DNA of 64,000 bases from Coccinella septempunctata. Taxonomy: Eukaryota; Arthropoda; Insecta; Coleoptera; Coccinellidae. Positions 20,751 to 30,753 of this stretch are shown here, in pieces. Each line of letters begins with the position of its first letter. Position 1 is the first letter of the stretch. The DNA lies in NCBI RefSeq assembly GCF_907165205.1, contig NC_058190.1, forward strand, positions 37,103,345 through 37,167,344. Direction: 5' to 3'. The position numbers were made by a program, and so were the translations under genes. Below the pieces are notes generated by a model. That model was given only the letters and a program-made list of their open reading frames with translations. It was not told the DNA's origin and did no database searches.

Positions 20751-21889
20751 TCTACGACTTTAACAATAAATACTAAGATACAAGTACAGAGAAAGAACTT
20801 TATTGACAAGTCTCAATAGTGACCTACAACAGTACTATAAAAATTTTAGTTTAAATTTTCGGGCGATAAATTCTGTATGGTAATATTAGCCGCTCGTCTT
20901 ACTTCTGGAGGTGTACATAATAATTCATCTTCATTATCTGAATTAATTCTTTCGAGCAAAATATTCACAATAATTAGTTATCAACTTAATTTGAAAACGT
21001 CAAAATTATTCAAGTGACATTCCTCCCCTCAATATCAATAATGGACTGTTCCCTTTCGGCCAACCGGCTTGTAGAAAAAGCACAGAGCCGCTTCGTAAAT
21101 CTTTTCTGATTTATTATAGTGAGTTATAGTAGTGAGTTATTATAACTCACGTTGTTTGTTTACATATACTATTAATTGCTCAAAAGCATTTGAATAATGA
21201 ATATATAAATTAATAGGAGTAGATAAATTTGTATTTCACCGAATGGATAAACGTCAACTTACCCTTGTTTTTATGGATTGAAAAATGTCTTCTTCAAACG
21301 TCAAAATGGAATAAAATTGTTTAAGGACTTTCGAACACTTTTTTTCGATAATGATATATCAGAAACAGGTTTTAGCTATCTATTAGTTTTTCAGCTAAAT
21401 AGGAGTTACTGGAAAATTATGTATGTTTCAAATATTTCGCGAGCTTCATCTTGTTTTCTGTCTGAAATATTCGAAAATTTCACACGATCTCTTCAGTATT
21501 TTTTCATGGCTCATGTAATTATCTTTATTTTATAAATGAGTTGTCCTAAGAGTTATACACTTTGATTAACTGCAATGGTCTATAAGAGGTTAATGGAAAA
21601 TAAATAATAAATTTGTGCTGAAAATTTGCATGTTGAGGGTTTCGACAATGATCTAAAATATCTTCAGACCTCTGCAACTTTCGGTTATGCCCAAAACAGG
21701 CTACTATAGTCTTATTTCGAATGGTACACCAAGTATATCTTTGCATGGTTATATAGTTGACTTGATGACAATTTCAATGCTATACATTAGGTAAAAAGTT
21801 ATCAGTTCATGAGTTATAGAATTCTTATGAAAAATAGTTAAAAGCAGGAAAGGTCAAACATCTTTCAATATTCTAGCTCAAACAGAAAA
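20751..21889. other. Unassigned intronic stretch
   Basis: Apart from the T-like palindrome near 21136 I recognise no gene or repeat here. Confidence 0.4.
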
Positions 21890-22116
21890 GGAGATAATGA
21901 CTAAAGTCGAAATCGCCCAAATTTAAATTCTGGCCTATAACTCGAAAACAAAAGAAGATAGAGGAATGCAGTTGATGGCATTATTATAGTCTCTCGAAAA
22001 ATGACGACCGTAATGTGCCATGCATTTTCCTCTATCTCGTTGTTTTAGAAGAGCAAAATTGGTGATACCTGAACTTTGTACTTAGTTCAGGTATCACCAA
22101 TTTTGCCTACCCTGTA
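21890..22116. mobile_element. Family R half-element with terminal hairpin
   Basis: Contains CCTATAACTCGAAAACAAAA, a phrase shared with B and D, and ends CTACCCTGTA. At 22053-22074 and 22085-22106 a perfect 22-bp inverted repeat (GCAAAATTGGTGATACCTGA and complement) encloses a 10-base loop. This is as if the left tip had been fused onto the right tip. Confidence 0.65.
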
Positions 22117-22496
22117 CAGTAGAATTCACATCGTCAGAGTTAACCCGATATGCACACTGAATATGCAGTAGGTATTCTGGAATTTTGAAGAAAGGGAGAA
22201 TTAAAGAATTATTTGAAAAGAAAACGTTTAACTTTTGTTACTTGAATACTTCCGGTTTTTGCGGAAGCTTGTTTGTTTCAGGAAACGAAAAATGTAACTT
22301 TCTTTAATACATATTATTATCTGTTGCCATTCTAAACGTTTCAACAAAGAAATCTCGAATATTGAATTGATGCTGCCGATAGGTAATTTAACTAAAAACC
22401 AAATTACCTACATGACTGCTTTCACTAGGATAAGTACAATAATTTAACGACTACACGTTTTTCGCTATCACAATGAAACCTCCAGGTGGTTGAAAA
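22117..22496. other. Unassigned intronic stretch
   Basis: No gene or repeat recognised. Confidence 0.35.
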
Positions 22497-22900
22497 TACA
22501 GGGTATTTTCAAAGGAGAGACTTTTTTTTGACAGAAGGAAGAACTCATCAAAATAAGTCGTTTAACCAAAAGTTGTCCAGGTATATAAAATATCCAAGAT
22601 GGCTGAGATACAACCCCTAGAAGTTCGACAAAATTTCCTTGAATTTCAAGTACGGGACTGTGGTAGATGACCAAGTTTATCGGATTAGATGCATCACTTT
22701 TGAGAGAATCATAATTAGGGTGGAAAAAATTTGGGAAATCGGGGCAGTTTCTTGAAAGAGCTTATGTTAGTTATGTTGAAAAAGTGTTATGATGTTTCCC
22801 AATTTCATCCCATTTTTACGATGATTGTTGGAATGTTCTAACAAGAAGATTGTGATGCCCATTGTGAAAAAATTCGTGAATAATTCAGATGTTGTTTTTT
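22497..22900. mobile_element. Family H left part, fused to A
   Basis: TACAGGGTATTTTCAAAGG, then CCAAGATGGCTGAGATACAA, TCGGATTAGATGCATCA and ACGATGATTGTTGGAATG, matching the left half of H at 40278 and inverted H at 24555-25435. At about 22900 the text changes to family A (GGTATTTTTATGGT). Confidence 0.75.
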
Positions 22901-23182
22901 TTTCTGGTATTTTTATGGTCAAAATGAAGAAACTGGAAGATGTCGATGGAATTTTTTGTTGTTGTTGTTGTTTTGTCAATAAAAATTCAATTCTGAAAAT
23001 TATTCCATTCGGTAAATCCGTTCGTGAAAATTACATCCTGTTATGGATATTCAACAGACTGTAGATATATATCTTTTCAACAAAGCCGAATTGGGAAAAA
23101 TGGTGAAGGGAAGAAATACCTATTTTTTTTAACCTAAGGAATCTGTCAAAATATGTCTACACCTCATAGACTCACTCTGTAT
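22901..23182. mobile_element. Family A right part, fused to H
   Basis: GGTATTTTTATGGTCAAAAT, AACTGGAAGATGTCGATGG, AACAGACTGTAGATATATAT and a degraded tip ACTCACTCTGTA. Includes a (TTG)n run at 22959-22976 absent from other A copies. Confidence 0.65.
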
Positions 23183-23919
23183 ATTTCAAGAGGAAATTGG
23201 GTTATTCTGAAGATGACACATGAATTAATCGAATATTCTTGACTTTTGACGAGCAGGTTGATGTATGCAGCCGAGTTTTGTGTGAATAATTTCTGTCAAT
23301 GAAAGCCTTACACTTGAGAGGACCCTGTTAATTGATCGACATTTTTGTAATGGCGATAGATAATTATTTCTTTGAATTCAAAGTAGCCCTATCGAAAATA
23401 ATCCGTTAGAACAGAAATATGGGATTCCGATTGCCAGTATGAGAAATGCCAATTGACTGACTAACCCATGTCCAGGCTAGGCAAGTCTAACATTAGTTCT
23501 ATAATCCATTAGAAGTTGATTGAAATTGCATTTTTACAGGTGTTTCGAATTATTAAGGTTATTTACTATACAATAGCTGACAATGATTCTAACTCGCGTC
23601 AGATACTGCGAAAATCTTCAGTTTCAATCAAATAGTACCTAATGAATTCGGCAATTTGGGGAGATAGTGCTGACCAGCATCGAATCGTCCGCTGAAGACA
23701 ATAAACGGCTGATGCCATATTAAAACACTTACATCCGTCGGAAACGTATCATTTGAAGTCATCACGAAGACGTAGACCTGGTCGAAATTAATTGAATAAA
23801 GTTCTATCAAGTTACTACTCCATACCATGGAAGTCACGAGCCCGCAAATCACATCATCAGATCAGTTGATAACTGGACAGGAGGGATTTGCAAATTGATA
23901 AGGAAAAAAATTTGGCATA
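23183..23919. other. Unassigned intronic stretch
   Basis: Single-copy within the window. No gene recognised. Confidence 0.4.
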
Positions 23920-24398
23920 TACAGGGTGGACTATTTAAAACGAAACAGACGAGATAACGAGCGTAATAAATTTATTTCGAAAAAATGCTCGGACACGTCG
24001 ATTTTTGTTTCGATGGGGACAACTTTTGAGGTCAAATTCACAACTATATCGCTTCAACCCTTAGTGTCAAAACAACAACCCCTATATTTTGAATAGGAAA
24101 GATAGGGTGAGTGATACCTCATTTGAAAGGCCTTTTAATCCTAAATTCAGCGTATTAAACTTTTTCTCATTTATTGCATCGTTTTCGAGATATTTAATTT
24201 TGAATTTCGTACAGTACCAGTCATTCCGCTAACCATGCTCTGGGAAATCATCAATTATTTGACTATTTCATTCTGTGGTTACGATGGTAACCGTTAATTG
24301 TCAACATTAGACAATGAAATAATTATTATTGGTAATTACTTTCTTCAACAATTAAGATGGTTGTCTCGTCTGTTCTGTTTTAAAACGCCCAGCCTGTA
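23920..24398. mobile_element. Family P element, complete
   Basis: Starts TACAGGGTGGACTATTTAAA and ends TTTTAAAACGCCCAGCCTGTA. The inverted tips share ACGAAACAGACGAGA and TCTCGTCTGTTCTG. 479 bases, no reading frame. Confidence 0.75.
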
Positions 24399-24554
24399 TT
24401 TGTTTTTTTCAAAATGTCATCATTCAGGATTTTCCTAAAGATCAATCCTACGACAATACTAGGATCAAATCTAATTCCATAAATAAAAGAATCATCTATC
24501 TGTATTTCCATCAGAAATTGAAAACATGTAGTCATATCATGAAGGTATCAAATA

Positions 24555-25435
24555 TACAGGGTGTATTTGAAGGTGAGGCTTTTTTTTCAACAAAAGGTAG
24601 AACTGGTCAAAAATCACCTTTACAAAACTTTCAAAATGACAAAGTTGAAAAAAAATTGAAAATGATTATTGAAATAGATCCTAATACCACCCTAGACCGT
24701 TTGTTAGCTGAATTATTGCAAAGCAGTGGGAAAAAACTTATCTCCTGATTCGACCATGTGGTTTCGTTTAGAATATTGGTCGTTCGATATTTACATGCTA
24801 ATGAAAACTGAAACTTAGGACTGCCGAATTGTTCTCATTATGTGTTAGTAACTTACACGATTTTATGAAATGGCTCATTTCGATACCAACTGACAGAAGA
24901 GACTTAGGAAAGAAGTGTAAAGAATAGAATAATACTTCCAAATCTCACCAATAAAATTCGTCTAAATTATTCACGAATTTTTTCACGATGGACATCACAA
25001 TCTTCGTGTTCGAACATTCCAACAATCGTCGTAAAAATGGAATGAAATGGGAAACATCATAGCACTTTTTCAACATAACTAACATAAGCACTTTCAAGAA
25101 ACTGCCTCGATTTTATAAATTTTTTTTCACCCTATATTGCACGATACAACAATTATATGATTATCTCAAAAGTGACCTGATGCATCTAATCCGATGAACT
25201 TGGTACTGAACCATTCATTGTCCAGCCATATGTTTATGTTTTGTTTCGTTTTTGCGATTCCGGAGTCACCGTCCACAGTCCCGTACTTGAAATTCAATGA
25301 AATTTTGTCGAACTTCTAGGGGTTGTATCTCAGCCATCTTGGATATTTTATATAGACAATTTTTGGTCAAACGACTTATTTTGACGAGTTCTACCTTCTG
25401 TCGAAAAAAAGCCTCACCTTTGAAAACACCCTGTA
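24555..25435. mobile_element. Family H element, complete
   Basis: 881 bases. Starts TACAGGGTGTATTTGAAGG and ends CCTTTGAAAACACCCTGTA. The terminal inverted repeats, about 50-60 bases, include GAACTGGTCAAAA / TTTTGACGAGTTC. The interior includes TTGTTAGCTGAATTATTGCA, AAATGGCTCATTTCGATACC and CAATCTTCGTGTTCGAACAT. The short frame at 24518-24748 is not conserved with other copies and is not a gene. TA flanks. Confidence 0.85.
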
Positions 25436-25437
25436 TA

Positions 25438-25459
25438 TAAGTCAAAGACTCACCCTGTT
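25438..25459. mobile_element. Family A tip scrap
   Basis: AAGTCAAAGACTCACCCTGT, the last bases of an A terminal repeat directly abutting H. Probably the pre-existing copy into which H inserted. Confidence 0.5.
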
Positions 25460-25575
25460 AATGGTTTCACAGAATTCAGTCGAAAATAGAAATTTCACAA
25501 AAATGGTGATTTTCCCTTGAGTAAAGAAGTAATATATCGGCATGTATATTTTTGAAAAGCAATTTTTGTTTTGTA

Positions 25576-25758
25576 TAGCCCGTTCTCAACAGCCGAGAAT
25601 TCTCTACAAAATTTACTCGAGATTTCATGCGCCGTGAATTATGTACCGTTACATACGCACTTTCGGTAGAATTCTCTGTTCAGTTGCGTACTAAATAATC
25701 TCTGCCGTTTTCTTGCGAGAATTTTGTAGAGAATTCTCGGCTGTTGCAAACAGGCTTA
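25576..25758. mobile_element. Family K MITE, complete
   Basis: 183 bases between TA duplications. Tips TAGCCCGTTCTCAACAGCCG and CGGCTGTTGCAAACAGGCTTA are inverted, followed inward by GAGAATTCTCTA / TAGAGAATTCTC. No coding content. The second copy is at 4464. Confidence 0.85.
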
Positions 25759-25823
25759 TAACATAAGATTCAAAAAAGATACCATCCTTATTTAAAATAA
25801 AGAAGTTATTTTTTTCCACCCTT

Positions 25824-25951
25824 AGTAGAAGAGACGAAAAAAGTTGAATATAGTGTCGTATTCCCATCACTGAAACCTGAAACGTTTTTACTTCTATATA
25901 GTCTAGAAGTACCAGAAACAGCCCAAATCAAGCAAATTGGGATACCCTGTA
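25824..25951. mobile_element. Family V fragment, copy 1
   Basis: GTTGAATATAGTGTCGTATT, then GTCTAGAAGTACCAGAAACA, ATCAAGCAAATTGGGATACC and CTGTA. Same order as 56968-57262 with an internal deletion. Confidence 0.6.
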
Positions 25952-26249
25952 CTATAGCTTAAAATTTTGTCTTCATTCTAGACCCTGAAGAAGTTTCTAC
26001 AAAAATCCACCGAAACAGGTCGGTGTTATTTTAAGAAAGATCTCCATTCTCTAAACGAACCCCTACTATTGAAAGCAAGGGTCTCAAATTCTTCAAATGA
26101 GTTTGAAACTTACTAATGTGATAACATTTTTAAACAATCTGGAACGTGATGAAAATACTGAAGCAAATTTATGCTCGATGGCATAAAGTTGGGCTACGAA
26201 TGTAGGAAAGAAATTTTCACTTTGAATTATATCGATAACTGCTTTCGAA
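25952..26249. other. Unassigned intronic stretch
   Basis: Nothing recognised. Confidence 0.35.
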
Positions 26250-26880
26250 AAGATCGCATACAGAGTGTTCCATCCGGCTCCCGATTAATTCTCGTCCACT
26301 TGACGTGAAGGGGCAGAATAAGAATGTCCCACTGTTCATCGACGAAACCAATTGCCCAGGATAGTTTCATCGATCAATCATCATAACTCGATTCCCCGAT
26401 ATCGAATCAACTAACCCAATTCAGCCATTCACTTCTAATCAGGGGTCCGTTAGAAAAACATCAACTGGTTACGCGCCATTGAATGGGACCAAATTAAATA
26501 AAGGAAGAATTCGAGAATAATATCGCAATCAGGCAGGTTGTCAGCCGCGTCTGTTTTCGAATTCCCCAACGAAGACGGTAGACAAGCGAGAGGAGCTTTT
26601 GAAATGGCTCTGTTTGCTCAAGAATGGTATTTACCGAAGGCCCGGTTAATGCACACAGAAGCTGTACGTGTAGGTGACGTGGCCATTCTGTTTGTCCGAC
26701 TGGACACGGGTGGAATGACAGGGTCAGACTACAGGCCTGGCTACAGGCTGCGGGCGAAATTTTCTCCTCGTCGTGTCGCAATGAAAACAACCTGAAAAAA
26801 ACGAACATGCTCCAAAACTTAGATATTGTGTAATCTATGTCTTTTAGAGTTTTCTATTTGCTCCGGATTGTTTGTTATGG
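26250..26880. other. Single-copy GC-richer island, candidate regulatory DNA
   Basis: Overlapping open frames on both strands (26494-26808 and 26538-26795) reflect the base composition and do not look like protein families. Free of the window's repeats. It lies 3.6 kb upstream of the last scro exon. Confidence 0.35.
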
Positions 26881-27264
26881 TGAATTATTCAATACACGTA
26901 ATGCAGGAAAGTTTTTATAATCGTGTATGGTTTCATGAGTGTATGTACAGGGTGATTCCGGAGGAGACTGTCAGATTTTAGGGGAAGTTTACACTTGTCG
27001 AGGCAGCTTCGAAAAAATGTTTGGTTTGTGGCTATTGAGACTCTACAGAGTGATTTGTCCGATTTTACTTTTATCAATAACCTTGGTTTGGCTTATTCAA
27101 TTTTGATGAAATTTTCAGTGTAGTACAATATGAATGCACATTCAAACTGAAATTATCACAATAACAACCTGGTATTTTGAGGTACGTGTTAGTATAATTA
27201 ACATTCTACTGCACTGAGAATTTCATCAAAATTGAATGAGCCAAAATGAAGTTATTGGTTATTT
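26881..27264. other. Short stretch with repeated ATCAAAATTGAATGAGCC-like phrase
   Basis: TTGGTTTGGCTTATTCAATT (27083) recurs inverted as AAAATTGAATGAGCCAAAAT (27226), giving 25-base imperfect arms about 140 bases apart. Possibly a small inverted-repeat element between them. Confidence 0.45.
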
Positions 27265-27426
27265 ATACAGGCATTTTAAGTTTTCCTAATGAGCTGTGCC
27301 CACTCTGGAAAAACAAAATTACCCTCAGAATAACTAGTTAAATCTGTGACACTACACATCTGTAGTTCTTTTGAACAGAGTTGTATTTAGTCAAAGTAGG
27401 TACCCAATTTTTCTAATTTTAGATAT
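27265..27426. mobile_element. Family A fragment broken by mariner
   Basis: GAGCTGTGCCCACTCTGG, GTGACACTACACATCTGTAG, AAAGTAGGTACCCAATTTTT. The sequence stops where the mariner tip TACGAGGATATATTG begins. Confidence 0.7.
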
Positions 27427-28709
27427 TACGAGGATATATTGAAAAATTCTTAGTCTACTATAGAACCAAACAAAATTTCAATGTCAAAATATTTTATTAC
27501 TCAGCATATTCTCCTCTTAATTGGATACATTTATCACAGCGAACCTGGAACGTCTCTAGACCTTTCAAAAAAATTTTTTCTTCTTGCTCTGCAAACCAGA
27601 CCTTCACTGCTTTTATTACTTCCTCGTTGGAAGAAAATTTACGACCTTTTAAACTTTTTTTCAGTTGGGGAAAGAGATGATAGTCGGATGCAGCCAAATC
27701 TGGTGAATAAGGGTAGTGTTCTAGTAATTCAAACCCTAAATCACGGATTTTTTGCATGGCAACATGAGATTTGTGTGCAGGGGCGTTGTCCTGTAAAAAC
27801 AATACACCTCTGGATAGCTTTCCGCGTCTTTTCTCTTTAATTTTTTCCCGTAGAGTTGTCAGTAATGTCGAATAGTAATTTCCGGTTATTGTTCTACCCT
27901 TATCCAAATAATCAATCATGATATCTCCATGGCAATCACAAAAAAACTGAAGCAAGAACTTTTCCAGCAGATTTTTGGACACGAAACTTCTTAGGTCTTG
28001 GAGAACCAGAGTGTAGCCATTCCGTCGATTGTTGCTTTGTTTCTGGATAGTAGAAATGTACCCGAGTCTCAGTCATAGTAACAATTTGGTTTAAAAAGTC
28101 CACATCGGTTTCTAATCGAGCACAGATCGAACGCGATGCTTCTACCCTTGCACGCTTTTGGTCAACATTCAAACATTTGGGGAACCATTTTGCAGCAATT
28201 TTTCTCATGTCCAAACTGACGTGAACTATATGATGAACACGTTCGTATGAAATAATCAGTGCTTCAGATATCCGTTTTAGCCCAATTCGACGGTCTGATA
28301 AAATCATGTCATGAACTGCATCGATATTTTCGGGGACTGATACAGAAACTGGCCTTCCCGATCGGTCATCATCTTCGATGGAAAATTGACCTCTTTTGAA
28401 GCTTGCAGTCCAATTCTTCACGGTCGCATACGATGGACATTGATCACCCAGGGTATTAAGCATATCTTCGTAAATCTGCTCACCTCTAAACCCTTTCTTG
28501 ATGATGGCTCGATACTCCAATTTTTCGATTTTCACAATTTCGTTGGACATCTTCTTTCTTTTAATTCATTGCGTAACTCTGGTTTACTTTTTTGACCTCA
28601 AACTTCACACTGACACTTCTAATGAGTTATTGTTCGTGGCTATGGTAACGCAATATTTTTTTATGCATGGAACTGGTCTAGGCTAACTAGATACCAATAC
28701 ATCCTCTTA
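27427..28709 (-). mobile_element. Mariner copy 3, full length, best preserved
   Basis: 1283 bases between tips TACGAGGATATATTG (left) and CAATACATCCTCTTA (right), inverted with respect to each other over about 30 bases with mismatches. TA at each end. The transposase frame is described separately. Inserted into an A copy on the left side. The right flank is not A, so one side was later altered. Confidence 0.88.
27497..28550 (-). pseudogene. Mariner transposase (copy 3), one frameshift, first Asp lost
   Basis: Reads MSNEIVKIEKLEYRAI at 28550 down to RGEYAE and stop at 27497. Family-typical order: an N-terminal helix-turn-helix region with TLGDQCPSYATVKNWTASFK, the linker GRPVSVSVPENIDAVHDMIL, then the catalytic domain. 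The second Asp is in LFLQDNAPAHKS and the third in SPDLAASDYHLF, 34 residues later, which defines D,D34D mariner. A single extra A in an A-run near 27945 shifts the frame (28550-27936 and 27982-27497 overlap). The first catalytic block reads VTMTETRV where four other copies read VTMDETW, so the metal-binding Asp is Thr. Enzymatically dead even if the frameshift is a base-calling error. Confidence 0.88.
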
Positions 28710-28759
28710 CTGCAGATAACGTAACGTTACCCTTCAGCGTTTTTTAGTACAAGTCCATC

Positions 28760-29090
28760 GATATTCATCGTAACGTCGATATTCGTCAGCGTTTTAGAAA
28801 ACTCGCATTTTCTGGAGCTCGTTTAGGGAAGCCAGCAAGCGTAGTGAGCGGGAATAGGGGGAGACCAGCGAACCTCTTGAAAACACACGCAGTTTCAAGT
28901 GGCCACGTCACGACCCCAGCATCTAGCAACCCCCAAGTATACATAAAGTTGGCAGCCCTGTGAAATTCTCCCGTCTCGATTTGGCGACCGACCGACCGAC
29001 GGGCTTGGGTCAATTGTGAACCCCATTTTTATGAACCAACTGCGTGGGCTCAGCGTGAACTCACCCGAACTTGAAGGGAAAATCAAAAAG
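28760..29090. other. Single-copy GC-richer island
   Basis: Has a (CGAC)n-like run (CGACCGACCGACCGACGG near 28985) and CTTGAAACTGCGTG-type sequence on the minus strand. No protein family recognised in frames on either strand. Candidate regulatory DNA. Confidence 0.3.
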
Positions 29091-29392
29091 CATTTCTCCC
29101 TAGTTGAAATTATTCCGTGAATTAATGAGAATTATGCTATTCCGTCATAGACAAGATCCGCCAGACTCATCATCTGCTCATTACATTGAACTTTTTCACA
29201 AATTCATCAGTTGAGGGTTGAATAATCCGTTAATCGACGAGGGTTTCAACCCATGTGATACATAATTTTTCTGGAAGCAGTGAAAAATTTAACGATGGAT
29301 GCTGATGATTTGCTGAACCTATTTTTTTGTCGTTGTGTTCTGTTCCTCTAATGAGGTATCACTTATTATTGTATTTTTGTATATTTTTTGTA

Positions 29393-29430
29393 GCCCTGAT
29401 GAAGAATCAAAAAATATTCGAAACGTTGGC
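29393..29430 (+). repeat. Hairpin motif GCCCTGATGAAG..CGAAACGTTGGC
   Basis: Outer GCC/GGC and inner GAAT/ATTC can pair. CTGATGA and CGAAAC flank the inner stem in the order of a hammerhead-ribozyme core, but a proper third stem is not evident. The motif recurs at 51769-51808 (minus), in both arms of the 8446-9089 repeat, and weakly at 57469-57503. Confidence 0.55.
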
Positions 29431-29599
29431 AATTTTAACAAGGGTTTTTTGCTCCCTTTTGCTGTTTCACCGGTCCTCAAGCTGGTATTACCTATTATTG
29501 ACCAATTATAAGTACGAGATTATATAACCAATAAGTTCTTTCTTATTTTATTAAGATTCCTTCGGCACTCCCATATCAGCTTTTAATCTCATTGCAAAT

Positions 29600-29761
29600 G
29601 AGCTGGGATATCTGTTCAAAGCTAGGAAATATCTCTAGAAATACAAGATTCTTCTACTTCACAAGGATCAGATGAGAACAGCACTTGAATACTGCTCTTA
29701 TGTTGGGAGTTCAGCTCCAAATCTATCTTATATTCCATCCAAATCCAGAAGGGAGCAGTGA
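29600..29761 (+). pseudogene. Non-LTR retrotransposon reverse transcriptase, C-terminal scrap
   Basis: The frame from 29600 reads ELGYLFKARKYL, stop, KYKILLLHKDQMRTALEYCS, then YVGSSAPNLSYIPSK, to a stop at 29759. The pattern of an L.K.Q.R..LEYCS block followed by a short S-A-P motif is the end of the reverse transcriptase domain in jockey/I-type LINEs (established family knowledge). One in-frame stop, no upstream domain preserved here. Confidence 0.6.
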
Positions 29762-30039
29762 AACTGATTGACTGTCCAACTTGAAGCCAGGATTAGAGCT
29801 TCAAACTTGTGGATCTTCCATATTGTTACTCCTGCACACCTGATACTCACACCTATAGTATTTAATCAGAGCATCGACAAGATGACATAGGATTCTCTTT
29901 CTCCTGATGGTTTAATATAAAAAAAACTGTAGCCAGTTTAAGACTTGATAGGCTGTTTCAAACAGTTTGATTTTCCTCAGCTTAGGTATGAATTTTCAAT
30001 ATCGAATTTATGTTTTTCTCATTGTGTCCAGAAGCCACA

Positions 30040-30370
30040 GAAGTTCGAAATTGCTGTTTTTCCTTATATCAAGTTTTTCCTTGATAACTCTGGAAGTTTT
30101 CATTCCTTCTCATGAACACTCTGTATATTTTCGGTCCGAATAGCAAGAGTGCAATACTACCTACGACCTATTGGCAATACTGGAAACTGTAATGATTTTG
30201 AATTTATGCCGAAGGTAAGGCATAGGTCTGTTGAAATTGTCATCAAATCAGCTATCTAACCTTAGATTAACAAAACATCTATGCATCTAACCAGACAAAG
30301 ATAAACTGAGTGTCCCAGTTGAAATATGAAAGTAGTGGGCTGTTTCGGGTTTACCAAAAGTTGCAGGAGT
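30040..30370. mobile_element. Family S-associated repeat, copy 2
   Basis: CCACAGAAGTTCGAAATTGC, TGTTTTTCC, CACTCTGTATATTTTCGG, AATTGTCATCAAATCAGC, in the same order as 18560-18880. The closest repeat to the last scro exon. Confidence 0.45.
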
Positions 30371-30492
30371 GACATGAGCATTGTTGCTCATGTCTTTATG
30401 CTCGAAATTTTTCAATAATTGGATGGATATACTCCGTTCCTTACATTATATACCTAGATATGTAATAATTACATTTTTGTTTATTGTTTCAG

Positions 30493-30753
30493 TCGTCCAG
30501 CTCACCCAGAAGAGTAGCAGTTCCAGTGCTCGTGAAAGACGGTAAACCGTGTTCTGCCGGCTCCGGTAACAACCAAACCACCTCATCGTCCGTAGTTGAC
30601 ACCGGCAGAACACAACAGTCGCCAGCCTGCCAGAGTCAACAACAAGCCCAATGCATGGCCAACAGCAGCCTGTCAATGGCCTACAGGCAGCAGGGCAACT
30701 ACCAACAGCAGTGCGGTGGTACTTATTTGCCGCTACAGACTAGAGCTTGGTAG
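30493..30753 (+). CDS. scro: scarecrow (NK2.1 homeobox), terminal coding exon
   Basis: Begins after TTGTTTATTGTTTCAG and encodes 86 residues to the TAG at 30751-30753. Residues 4-20 are SPRRVAVPVLVKDGKPC, the NK2-specific domain, a 17-residue block conserved in NK2.1/2.2 proteins and thought to modulate activity. Then comes a Ser/Asn/Gln-rich segment (TTSSSVVDTGRTQQS, NYQQQCGG) and the C-terminal TYLPLQTRAW, comparable to the GRTW ending of vertebrate NKX2-1. It joins the exon at 19836-19922 in phase 0. Base composition and codon use are clearly higher in GC than the surroundings, as expected of a constrained exon. NK2.2/vnd is the alternative class, but the tail AKEKAMAEQ and this ending favour NK2.1. 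Confidence 0.93.
   Translation, partial: SSSSPRRVAVPVLVKDGKPCSAGSGNNQTTSSSVVDTGRTQQSPACQSQQQAQCMANSSLSMAYRQQGNYQQQCGGTYLPLQTRAW

Larger units (their letters stand above)
19923..30492 (+). other. scro: scro last intron, about 10.6 kb
   Basis: Bounded by GTAAGA and TTATTGTTTCAG. Both flanking exons are in phase 0, so splicing keeps the frame. The intron carries transposon families T, R, H, A, P, K, V, S, one mariner and LINE scraps, plus two single-copy islands. No further coding exon is needed: the joined reading (..QHNQ then SSSSPRRVAV..) has the expected NK2.1 order. Confidence 0.85.

Noticed and set aside
24518..24748. Frame at the start of family H
   Set aside because: Not kept in other H copies. 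It is terminal-repeat sequence.
27481..27840. 119-codon + frame over mariner copy 3
   Set aside because: It is the antisense shadow of the transposase. The same antisense frame appears at 36234, 45805 and 59090 wherever a mariner lies.
29393..29430. Calling a true hammerhead ribozyme
   Set aside because: CTGATGA and CGAAAC are in the right order with a short stem II, but no stem III and cleavage site could be drawn. Kept as a motif only.
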